DNA of 64,000 bases from Asterias rubens. Its lineage: Eukaryota > Echinodermata > Asteroidea > Forcipulatida > Asteriidae. Below are positions 11,679 to 21,864 of the stretch, piece by piece. How positions within the stretch are numbered: the first letter of the stretch is position 1; each line of letters begins with the position of its first letter. Below the pieces are notes generated by a model that did not search any database, was not told where the DNA came from, and was given only the letters and a program-made list of their open reading frames with translations. Where the stretch lies: assembly GCF_902459465.1 (NCBI RefSeq), contig NC_047080.1, positions 7,592,144 to 7,656,143 on the forward strand, given 5' to 3'. Both the position numbers and the translations under genes were made by a program.

Positions 11679-12282
11679 AATGGTCTACAGCATGGATTTT
11701 ACAAGGTTATTGTAAATGTGTAACCTCAATTTCTCAATAATACTGTAAATTCCTACCCAGACCAGTAAATTATCCCAAATGTTGGATATCATTTAAAAGG
11801 CAGGATCAATTGCTCTGATTATTACTCCAAAAAAACTCACAAGCTCCTGGGAGAGCTGTTAATATTGTAAAACATTGTTAGAAACAATTTTGAGAAAAGC
11901 TTCAGGCATGAAGCTTTTCTCAGCCATCTGAATACACACAAACTTTGAACAGGTTATCCAATGACATGTTAAGGTCATGCATGAACAGGGCGGTAGTTTC
12001 AAAACATCAACATAAAACATGCAAAGTCTAACGAAGGCTTTTAATAAAATAGAAATCTTTTAAATAGTGTTACTTTTAAATGCAGTTTACACATTTAAAG
12101 AGAACGATTTGATGACACTTGCATTTATAATCCAACAAAATCAGGATGCTATCATGGTTTCTTACTCCAGATTTGTGATAAAACCTTTTATAAGTTGAAG
12201 TTAATCCATGCAAAACGTTTTTTGTATTCTTCAAGTTTTAATTTGGTAAAATGCCCATAGAATTTTACTTTAACACTATCCA

Positions 12283-12667
12283 TTAAAGGCAGTGGACACT
12301 ATTGGTAATTACTCAAAATAATTATTAGCATAAAACCTAACTTGGTAACAAGTAATAGTGAGAGGTTGGTAGTATACAACATTGTGAGAAACGGCTCCCT
12401 CAGAAGTGGAGTAGTTTTCGAGAAAGAAGTAATTTTGTATGAATTTGATTTTAAACCTCAGATTTAGAATTTGAGATCCCGAAATCAAGCATCTGAAAGC
12501 ACACAACTTCGTGTGACAAGGGTGTTTTTTATTTCACTCATATCTCGCAACTTTGATGACCAATTGAGCTCAAATTTTCACAGGTTTGTTATTTTATGCA
12601 TTTGTTGAGATAAACCAAGTGAGAAGACTGGTCTTTGACAATTACCAATAGTGTCCAGTGTCTTTAA
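12283..12667. mobile_element. full-length TTAA MITE (AGGCAGTGGACAC family)
   Basis: A 377-bp element lies between TTAA copies at 12283-12286 and 12664-12667. The terminal inverted repeats read AGGCAGTGGACACTATTGG and CCAATAGTGTCCAGTGTCT. It is the most complete copy here; relatives lie at 8972, 22749, 36885, 40823 and 50058. No coding capacity, so it is non-autonomous. Confidence 0.85.
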
Positions 12668-12834
12668 CCCAATGATGTACTCCATAGAATAAATTAAATG
12701 CCTTAATTAGTACTTCTTCACTTCAATTCTTTGTGAAAGACCATAAGATAGATCTCCAAATGCATACTGAAGTAAGAAATGCATAATCTGTTATTTCCTT
12801 GATTGTGGTCGTTAGTGATACTATGGAATATCAA

Positions 12835-13030
12835 CGCCCAATTTCATAAAGCAGCCTAAAATGAGAAAATTGTGCTGAACTTTTTCTATGCTGAGCAAAA
12901 AAAGCAGGAAACCAGTCACAAGTGATACATGTAAAATTGTATTTTGGCTGGTAACCTTCTTGTGGTAAGCATAACTTGTATGCTTAGCCACATTTTATGC
13001 TTAAGCAGCTCTAGGGAAATTGGGCACTGA
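12835..13030. repeat. foldback element, CCCAATTTCAT family
   Basis: CCCAATTTCATAAAGCAGCC at the left is inverted to GCAGCTCTAGGGAAATTGGG at the right. Same family as 10289-10515. Confidence 0.65.
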
Positions 13031-13056
13031 TCATGACTGCGTGGTAATGACGTGGA

Positions 13057-13168
13057 ACCAATTTCATGGCACTGCAAATAACTCAGAATTCTGCACTCAC
13101 AAGCATCATGTGCATTACAGGGTAAGCATATAATGATTCCGCAGTAGGCAGAGCCATGAAATTGGACC
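13057..13168. repeat. short foldback element
   Basis: GAACCAATTTCATGGCACTGC pairs with GCAGAGCCATGAAATTGGACC; about 110 bp in all, next to the preceding foldback. Confidence 0.65.
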
Positions 13169-13721
13169 AAGGTCAATAATAGCATCCAAAACATGAACAA
13201 AAACATTTGTTTTAAATAAATTCAACAAAATAAACGACAGCTTACAGAACATAGGTAATTTAATGTACCCACACAGTACGCGATTTGCAATCAAGCTAAA
13301 TGAGTCGTTTGTGAAAAATATTATTATGGAGAACAAGCCAAAACGGGCCAACATGGGTGAATTTTCTTACTTTATATTAGCAACTTCCTTCTTGATAAGT
13401 AACATCAAAAATAGGTCAAAATTTGCATTGACAGAAAATGCCGATGCATGTTCAATGATCTCAACTGTAACCCCTTTTTTTCTCAGTTTCATTCACTCTC
13501 AGGTGTTTCTACTTTCACATTTGTTGAATTAAATGTGGTATCAACATTGGGTTTCAACAGTAATAAAGCATGAATTATGCTCATTCCAATTGTATACAAA
13601 AATATAAAATGACCTAAGTCAACAAACACTCACTTTGCTTGATCGCATCACATATGCTGGTTGGGGCCAATTGCTTGTTAAAAGCTAATGTTTTTATCAA
13701 AATGTTAGTACACTCCAGCAG

Positions 13722-13880
13722 CCGATTTCACAACACCCTAGGATTAATCCTATCTCGAGTTAGGTCCTAACTCAGGATGGGTTTGATGCGTCCTAACTTC
13801 TATGGATACGCAACTCAACACGTCCTAAGTCCTAAGATAAATCCCAAGTTAGGAAGAGTTTGGTGAAGTCGACGGCATGT
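13722..13880. repeat. foldback MITE (GATTTCAC..CTAACTTGGGAT family), copy 1
   Basis: Outer ends pair (GATTTCACAACACCCTAGGAT with TTAGGAAGAGTTTGGTGAAGTC), and the inner TCCTAACT/AGTTAGGA blocks recur. Related copies lie at 41141 and 48080. Confidence 0.7.
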
Positions 13881-15240
13881 TCCAACCAATCAGAATGCAT
13901 AAACTCTGAAAGTATGATGTAGATTAGATCAACAATGAATTATCCTTCAGGATACTTACCTCTTCCTGTTGATTACATTCCTAATGGTATAAGTGACTCC
14001 ATATTGTGCTAGTGAAGAATACATGCACGAGAGTCATGCTCGAGATACGTACATACATGTAGATGCAAGAGCTGTCGACTAATTAAGTGGCAGAAACAGT
14101 TTTCAGTAAACCATTTAAGAAGGGTGCAGACGATACCTGTAAATTATTATTGAGACATCTGTACTTGGAAAAAAAAACAATTAGTCATTGAAAAATTAAA
14201 TACTTAAACAAGCATGGCGGACAAAATAAAACATAATAGACACTTATGTGCCACCTCTGCTGAAGTTACACAATGGAAATGTGCGCATGTAGTCGCTATC
14301 CACAACTATAAGCCAGGGGTTGGTCTTCCATTGACTCAAGGCATGCCAGAGGGAGAGTCGATTCACCTTGTTAAGTCATGTAAGGGCACTTCTATTAATA
14401 AATCACTTATATTGACCAACATTTTTTTTTTTTTCTACGCGCAGCACAACTCTCGTTTTCATTGACCTCAGTGAAGACGCTGTTGAGGGCTTGTGACTTG
14501 GGGTCTTCTAAACCATAAACCCTATGGGATCTGCTTTTCAATTGCTCTGTCTTCCCAAATCAATCTTTGATAATTTGCACACACAAAACTGTTTGGACAT
14601 CAAATATTGGTGTACACACACTAAAGTTTTGCACTAAAGGATCATCCCCATCCAGTAGAAACTTCATAAACAATAATTTTAGGTAAATTTGTATGAACAA
14701 AGAGTCAACTGTTTATTGGTGTTTGCATTCCTTAAATCTCACATTATTTCCAAGTCAACACTAACGCCACCTAAGACGGGTGTATGAAAAGACACACACT
14801 ACAAACATGACTTTCTGCTATAACTGTTATCACATTGCAGTATATTTCACACTGACAGACTTTATTGACCATCTTCATTGGGACATCACAACATTGATCT
14901 TCATACAGGGCGACTACTACATACATAATCCTTCTCAACACAAGTTAAAAAAGCTATCATAATCTAGGAGCACTCTGCAAATTAAGATACACACATTGAC
15001 TTGCCAAATCATTTGTTCAGAGTTTGGGATCAAACATGTACAATCATGTCACAACATTATGTAGAAATGCAGTATACTGTGCACAACATCCTACACTTTG
15101 CTTCACTACATATGTCTGATTCTTTCACAGTTTTCGCTGGTCAGAGCAGACCGTTCAATAACATTCATGGATGATTCTTTTCCCATTGCTCTTCACTATA
15201 CATGTATTGAGTATGGAATCACTCAATAAAGAATTTCAAA
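13881..15240. other. non-coding stretch
   Basis: No gene is supportable. The frame starting at 14214 has no recognisable domain and ends in a poly-T run, so I leave it out. Confidence 0.5.
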
Positions 15241-15246
15241 ACAAAC

Positions 15247-15303
15247 GGTTACAAACGCTTTTCATAGAGCAACTCGCCGATCCAAGGCAACATGTCTCTT
15301 TAA
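15247..15303. mobile_element. terminal fragment of the AGGAACACG TTAA MITE
   Basis: It matches the right end of the element at 19845-20227 (CGGTTACAAACGCTTTTCATAG, GCCGATCCAAGGCAAC, then CTTTAA). The left part is missing. Confidence 0.65.
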
Positions 15304-16349
15304 TGGTTATCACACAAACAAAGTTGAATACGCAAAAATGTAGCGCTTCTACGTCACATTTCCAGCTCGGCCTGCAGCCTTGTTGGATATGAGATGCAGA
15401 CGTGCCTAATTTGTTTGTATTCCATGAGTGCGCATATCATAACAAATCTGTTCAAGCAATCTTGTCACATAGCTTAGAATAGCACAAACACAGAGTTAGA
15501 ACAGTTCGCTATAGAGCAGGGTTTGATATGGGCCTTGCAGTATACAAACTTTATCACACATTTGGATCAACCAATCAAAATCGAGCACTCAAGTTTGTTT
15601 GAAGATAAAGTTGTATAGCACTATTCAGCATGTCTTTCCATCTTGCCGTCACACATGTAGCAGTATGACATTAGCAGACTGACTCAAGTCTAATGTTTAC
15701 TTCCCATTATGATCACCTTATCATGGCCGCTCACTGGTAGGTCACTACTCTCATATCGTCTTCAATAAAACTTGACTAGCCTGGAACATAAAGTGTTGTT
15801 ACCTTCCTTACAACACACTTCCCCCATGGTAAAGGAAAACCCTTTTCACTATACAGAGTTGTGAATACATACATCATGTACATTGGTCATCCCTTTCCTA
15901 TTGCAATCTATTCTACATACAATTTAACATTTACATTTCATTTACAACCATTGTTTTACACAAGTTTACCTTGTTATATATACATGCGTACAAAGCTCTT
16001 CAATGTACTGACTACCATTTCAGTATATAAATTGTATAAACACATCCATTAAGATTTTGTACGATCGTTTAGCAGTGTCAAGCCATTACATGTACATCCA
16101 TTGAATGTCCATTAAATTAAGACCCATTTATTGCGATTTCTGCATCTAATATTCATTTTAACGACAGCTGCACATTTAGAAGCAGAGCTCTACAAGGCGC
16201 AAAACACCATCAACAAAGAAATATAAAAATTCTTGTTATATTCATTTAACCCATCACTTTGAATGTCAATTGATGACAATCATTATAAACTGTACATGTA
16301 CATCCAATCATGTATCCAAACCAACTGTGCAGATTATGTCCTAGGATTC

Positions 16350-17083
16350 CTTTACCATTTGAATGATTTAATATCTCATCATTATACATTTCATGTAAAT
16401 GTAACATCCATCCATTATCAATAATTCTACAAGTTCACTTATTGATCAATAGTTTTTCCCATCGCTTTCTCACCATTAAATCTATACCAATTAACCCTGC
16501 GCTGCAGTATGCCAGATTCCATGCGGCAACACAATGTTGTACAGTCCGCGACACCGACCGTCCAGTGACAAGTTGCGACAAATTGACAAATTGCGTGCCA
16601 AAAAAACCTTAAAAGGTGTTTAAGCAGTGGCTAAGATCAAAGATGGGAGTGTAGTGTACCAAATGCCCAGGGGTGTATCAAGAGTCACCCCAAGCTAATT
16701 CTGCTGGTAACGGTGTGATCCGTCTATGTTCCATTAGGGAACTTGTGAAATTTTGTGATTTTTTACCGTACCGTTAATGAGTTACACTTATTTGTTTACA
16801 ACTGTGAGGTCACGTTCGGACCACACCATGCCACACTGCAGGGTTAAATTGATTTAATCTCTCATCATTTTACATAGGGGCCTACACTGAATGTACCACC
16901 CATTCTAGATCAATATCTCTACAAGTTCACTTATTAATCAATGGTTTTTTCCCTAACCATTAAATCTAAATCTTTCGTAAGATTCCTATACCAATTAAAT
17001 TGATTAAATCTCTCATCATTTTACATACATTTCATCATAATGTACCACCTATTCCTTATCAATATTTCTACAAGTTCAGTGAG
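16350..17083. repeat. local tandem repeat, about three copies of a ~140-bp unit
   Basis: Units share ATCTCATCATT..TACAT, then TACAAGTTCACTTATT and TATACCAATTAA. Copies lie at about 16360-16494, 16844-16996 and 16997-17083. A MITE splits copies 1 and 2 and a foldback cuts copy 3. Confidence 0.75.
16491..16847. mobile_element. piggyBac-like MITE with TTAA target duplication
   Basis: 349 bp between TTAA at 16491-16494 and 16844-16847, with termini CCCTGCGCTGCAG and CTGCAGGG. CCC..GGG ends on TTAA are the piggyBac pattern (established knowledge). The neighbouring tandem copy carries the empty site, so the borders are secure. No ORF, so it is non-autonomous. Confidence 0.8.
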
Positions 17084-17400
17084 CCATTTGCGAGTTAGAT
17101 TTTAATCATGTCCGGTACAATGACTCGCTTAGTTACAATTCATCGCTTACATTTTAATTCCTCAGGCTATCCAGACAGTTACTACGTAATTAGCGGTAAG
17201 CTTTTGCGTAGTTGTGTAAGAGATGGTGAACACCCATTCACAATTCTGAATGGATGTGTACGGCACGATGGTACCAGGGTTTGCTCATCCTGGAGGCTGC
17301 TATAGCAACTGTCTCTATAGTCTGAAGAATTAAATGTAAGCAGTATATTGTAACTAGGCGAGTCATTATTCATGTAAAGACATTATTCAAATCTAACTCA
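17082..17400. repeat. foldback MITE
   Basis: The left part (GTGAGCCATTTGCGAGTTAG, then ACAATGACTCGCTTAGTTAC) is inverted in the right part (GTAACTAGGCGAGTCATTAT, then CAAATCTAACTCAC). Short open frames on both strands come from this symmetry. Confidence 0.7.
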
Positions 17401-17670
17401 CAAAAAGCCATTCCTTCTTAATCATTCTCCTCTCCTTGATACGATCAAGGTTACATTATTCTCCACAAACAGATATGGACCCATTGTCACACTTAATGAT
17501 TCAACAACAGTCATACAGTTTTTTATAAAAAGCCTGACGCTTCACTATTTACCAACTAAAAACCTTGTCCTTTAGTCCTAAAACCTTTTAAGAGTATTGT
17601 ACATTATTTTCCATTTGTGGCAGCTCTTTCTAGTTTATTAACTGTCTTTGTAATCAAATTGGCTAAAATA

Positions 17671-18030
17671 GGGTGTCGTGGCCGAGCGGATAAGAGTGCC
17701 GAACTCAAGCTCTGGTGCCTCTGCTCAGCAGAGAGTGGGTTTGTATCCCAGTTGTGACACTTGTGTCCCTGAGCAAGACACTACCATAATTGCTTCTCTC
17801 CACCCAGGGGTAAATGGGTACTTGTGAGGGCAGAGATGGTTTTTGTGATTGATTTAGCTGAGTAGCGCATACTAATGTTACACAGGCTGTATAGTTCCCA
17901 GGGAGCTGATAGTGTTTAAGGAATGAATTAAGGCCCAGTGACCAGGGGTAGTAATGTTGGAAGCGCTTTGAGATGCCGTTCATGTGTGAACAGCACTATA
18001 TAAAAACTGGTCACTATTATTATTATTATT
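17671..18030 (+). mobile_element. tRNA-derived SINE with (ATT)n tail
   Basis: The head is tRNA-Leu/Ser-like: box A GTGGCCGAGCGGATAAG and a box B-like GGGTTTGTATCCC. The body ends AAGCGCTTTGAGATGCCGTT, then CAGCACTATATAAAAACTGG, and finishes in ATT repeats. Related heads or tails lie at 8830, 21897, 24420, 28071 and 44991, so this is a multicopy pol III retroposon. Confidence 0.85.
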
Positions 18031-18649
18031 AGTGGTTACTAGGAAAACTGGAATTGAATCAGATAGCAACATTGAAAATGAAAGTGTTTTCAGGCAAGAC
18101 TGCTTCTTACTGTATCAAATTTGCAAAGAAGAGGTGGAATATCACATACACGCAAAACTTGGCGATGTGTTTATTATCAGTTTTTTCTATTGCACCATTG
18201 ACTGACAATTTGCATTCCTGCTGTATGCTTACTGTCAGAATCTTGATACGGTACAATGCTGAAGTGCTGGCAATACTTCTTCTACTGTAATCTTACTATA
18301 CAGCTTTTGTAATACTGGCAATTTCCTCTCTCTCAGTCAAGACAAGGTTCAGTTTTGGTAATGATGATAAAACTTAGCAGTATATTTGCAATCTTCTCAG
18401 AAACAAGTAGTCATTCTTCATTTTAAACTATAGAGAACAAATTATTGTTAATGAACATACATAACTCATTATCTCTCAAGCAGTATTTCACATGTTTTGA
18501 GATGATAACATCAACAACCTCACAACAAGTAAAATGATTTGTTTATGTTTTCATAAACTTGTTAAAAGTACAACAAAATCTTGCGCTTAAATTCTGACTA
18601 TCATGCCCAAACGGAGATATAAAAAAAAAATGAAAGACCGCCAACATAG

Positions 18650-18790
18650 GGCTGGATAGCTCAGTTGGTAGAGTGCCAGCATGTTAATCCGGGGGTCATT
18701 AGTTGATTTGAAGTCCCCCACTCTAGTAAATTGTTCTTTGCTCAACCCCAAGTAGTTTAAATTTTTCCCTTTCCCCTTGTGGTTCATTAC
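18650..18790 (+). mobile_element. tRNA-derived SINE (GGCTAGATAGCTCAGTTGG family)
   Basis: A degenerate tRNA-like head (ATAGCTCAGTTGGTAGAGTG) runs into the same 3' body as 39929-40080 (TTGTTCTTTGCTCAACCCCAA, CCCTTGTGGTTCAT). A fragment of the same head lies at 18905-18990. Confidence 0.75.
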
Positions 18791-19741
18791 TTGATGTTTA
18801 AAAAAAACGGTGGGTCCCCTTAAGGTGATCCCTGGCTACATGGCAGCGACCAGTTGTACATTGTGTATGGTTTCTGACAGGCACCCCGAGCAAAGATATT
18901 GACAAAACAGGGACACCACCAGCTCAGTTGGTAAAGTGTCGGCATGTTAATCCAAAGGTCGCTGTGGTTCATTACTTGATTGGAATCTCTTCAAAGTATG
19001 TGCATCACAATACAGTTTAAAGCACTGTAATTCCACTAGTATGGGATTGTACGAAAAAGGAAAAATCCTGAAAATTTGATGATTTCTTTGGGGTTTCGCA
19101 ATGAAGCTCTCTGAATGGAAAGAATGTCACACATTAGAGGTTAACAGACTCTCTACATCAATTCAAATAGATTAACTTGCGAGCATGAAGCCCAATATTA
19201 ATCAATATTTATCTTTGGTTTTAAAAGTCCTACTCTGCAACCTGGGGCATTATTATACGTTTAAATCTCCATTTTTTTTTTTTTTTTTTTTAATTAACTT
19301 TGCTTTTTCTTTCACAGAGATTATCTGTCCGAGATGCAAACCATTTCCCAGGCCAGCAGGGAAGAAATATTTTAAAAACACAATTTTTTACAAAAAAGTC
19401 TGAAACTAGAATCTACATGTATATTTCATGTACATGTACGTTGAAATGATAGCATTTTTACTTTTAGGGGATTAGACTTGACAGAGCTTTTAAAAATAGT
19501 GTCCTCAGCACTAGAGTTGTAGATCAAAAAACAGTAATTATGTACATGATTAAAAAAAACATCTGATTTTCTTTACCAAACTGGCTTAAACAAATCTGAA
19601 TTCAGATAAAAGTCTGACATTTCTCATCCCTTCCTCACATTTTCTCTGCTTTCATATAAATGTAGACAGATTTCTCTGGAGGTTTTGGTACTGGTATGAA
19701 CTTCATATTAAGTTTTTATTGATGTTAAGATTTCGTGTCAT

Positions 19742-21190
19742 CCAAATGCAGCACACAACATACACAACTCAATCCGTACAATTTCATGTACATACACGTA
19801 CATGAACTCACAAGTGCCTTAAGTTGTATTTTACTACACGTTAAAGGAACACGTTGCCTTGGATCGGTCGAGTTGGTCTTTGAAAATCGTTCTGTAACTG
19901 TTTGTTGTATAATGTATATGGTTAGAAAGATATTGTAAAAGTAGAATACAATGATCTACACAAATATGCCTCGAAATTGCGTGGTTTTCTTTTTACCCTG
20001 TCGACTAACACGGTCGGCCATTTATGGGAGTCAAAATTTTGACTCCCATAAATGGCCGACCGTGAAAGTTCGCGACGTAAAAGGAAAACTGTGCAGTTTC
20101 GAGTGATACTTGTGTGGATCATTATATTCTACTTTTAAAACATCTTTCTAACCATATGCATTTCATAACAAACGGTTTCAAATGCTTTTCAAAGACCAAC
20201 TCGTCCGATCCAAGGCAACGTGTTCCTTTAAGTACAACAATACCTTTCCCCACACACGTTCAACAGTGACCGAAGGCATTATATGTCACCAAGAATGTAC
20301 AACACTCTCATTCAGCATTGCCTTCTCATGTTTTACACAATGTACCAAAGTTATATTTCAGTTGGTCAATTCAATCAGTAGATGTTGTTTAGATTACGTA
20401 CATTCATGTAGCATCCAGCATACACAAATCATCCCTATGTATACACATTTGAATGCAATCACAAGATCATCAACACGTACATGTACATCACAAGTGCCTT
20501 AAATTGTAATTTACTACACTTTAGGAACAACTGTCAGTTCCCAAATACATCCACGGGCAAACATAACATCTCACCAGAATGTACAACACTCTTGTTACAC
20601 ATTGCCTTCTCATGTTTTACACAAACCAGACTTGTACCAAAGTTGTAGGCTAATTTGAGTTGGTCAATTCGTTCATAATTTTGATGTTGTTAAGATTACG
20701 TACATACAGCTACACAAATCATTCATTGGAATGCAATCACAAATGTACATTTCCCCAAAATGTCCATGGGCGAAGGCATATATGTTAACATCTCATCCAG
20801 AATGTACAACAGTCTCGTTCAAATTGCCTTCTCATGTTTTACACAATCCAAACATGTACCAAAGTTGCATTTGAGTTGGTCAATTCCTTCATAGATTTGA
20901 TGTTGCTAAGATTACGTACATTCATATGCAGCAAACAGCATACACAAATCATTCCCTATGTATTTGAATGCTATCACAAGATCGTCAGCACGTACATGGA
21001 ATCACAAGTGCCTTAAATTGTAATTTACAACACTTCAAGTACAATTTCCCAAATACATCCACGGGCGAAGGCATAACATCTCACCAGAATGTACAACGCA
21101 TTACACATTGCCTTCTCATGTTTATACACAGACCAGACATGTACCAAAGTTCTATTTGAGTTGTTCAATTCCTTCAGTAAATGACTCACG
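19742..21190 (-). repeat. tandem array (~284-bp unit) just downstream of TARDBP
   Basis: The anchor TTGCCTTCTCATGTTT recurs near 20319, 20602, 20824 and 21108 (spacings 283, 222, 284). Other shared words are ACAAGTGCCTTAA, ACCAAAGTT and TTGAGTTGGTCAATTC. A further partial copy at 19742-19840 is split off by the MITE above. The array begins within tens of bases of the TARDBP stop codon, so it probably lies in the 3'UTR; the transcript end was not determined. Confidence 0.85.
19841..20231. mobile_element. TTAA MITE (AGGAACACGTTGCC family) inside the TARDBP-downstream array
   Basis: 383 bp between TTAA at 19841-19844 and 20228-20231. The terminal inverted repeats are near-identical over about 34 bp, starting AGGAACACGTTGCCTTGGAT. 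A central palindrome (ATTTATGGGAGTCAAAATT / TTGACTCCCATAAAT) makes the whole element fold. Neighbouring tandem copies show the site without the insert. Confidence 0.88.
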
Positions 21191-21864
21191 TTACCACCCA
21201 CTGCCTCCTCCCTTTGTATCACCCATTAAATAAGCAGTACTTCCTGTATCACTTACATTGGATTGACTGGTACCCCAGCCTAGGGATTGCTGGCCCGATC
21301 CATAGCCCCCACCACTATTCTGAGGCTGCTGCATTGGTTGTTGGTTAGGTACCTGAGTTGATTGATTACTACTCTGTGTCATAGTAACCTGTGACTGCTG
21401 TGACTGCTGCGGTTGCTGCTGCTGTTGCTGCTGCTGCTGTTGTTGTTGGTTTCCCTGCTGCATGCCTTGCTGCATACCCTGTGCAAGCATGTTGCTCATC
21501 ATCCCCCATCCAGCCTGACTCAAAGCAGCCAACATAGCCTGGTTCCAGGGGAAGTTCCCCATCTGACCAGGTCCTTGCCCCCCTGGGTTGGCACCCATAC
21601 CCCCACCAATACCCCCACCAATACCCCCACCCATACCCCCACCCATACCACCACCCATACCCCCACCCATACCTCCACCCATACCAACTCCTACATTTGA
21701 AGTATTAACTTGGTTTGGTGGTCCCCCAATACTACCTTGATCTCTGTCCCTGTATCCGTCTCCTCGTCCTCCTATCTTACCCCCTCCGCTACGCCCTCCT
21801 CCTCGTCCTCTGCCGCTCTGCGAATAATCTCCTCGAGAATAATACCTCCCTTGATCGGAATAAC
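21191..21864 (-). CDS. TARDBP: TARDBP coding exon 6 (low-complexity tail)
   Basis: Acceptor CATGGCAG|GTTATT continues [10 protein letters not shown]. It encodes an RG-rich block, about eight GGGM units, the conserved [18 protein letters not shown] helix, a run of 12 Gln, and a terminal GSGW before TAA at 21191. The Gln and GGGM runs come from CTG/TTG and CCCATACCCCCA simple repeats on the + strand. Confidence 0.94.

Noticed and set aside
21413..21700. Plus-strand frame with a poly-Leu and THTPTHTPT run
   Set aside because: It is the antisense of the TARDBP Gln and GGGM repeats; the minus-strand exon is clearly the real gene.
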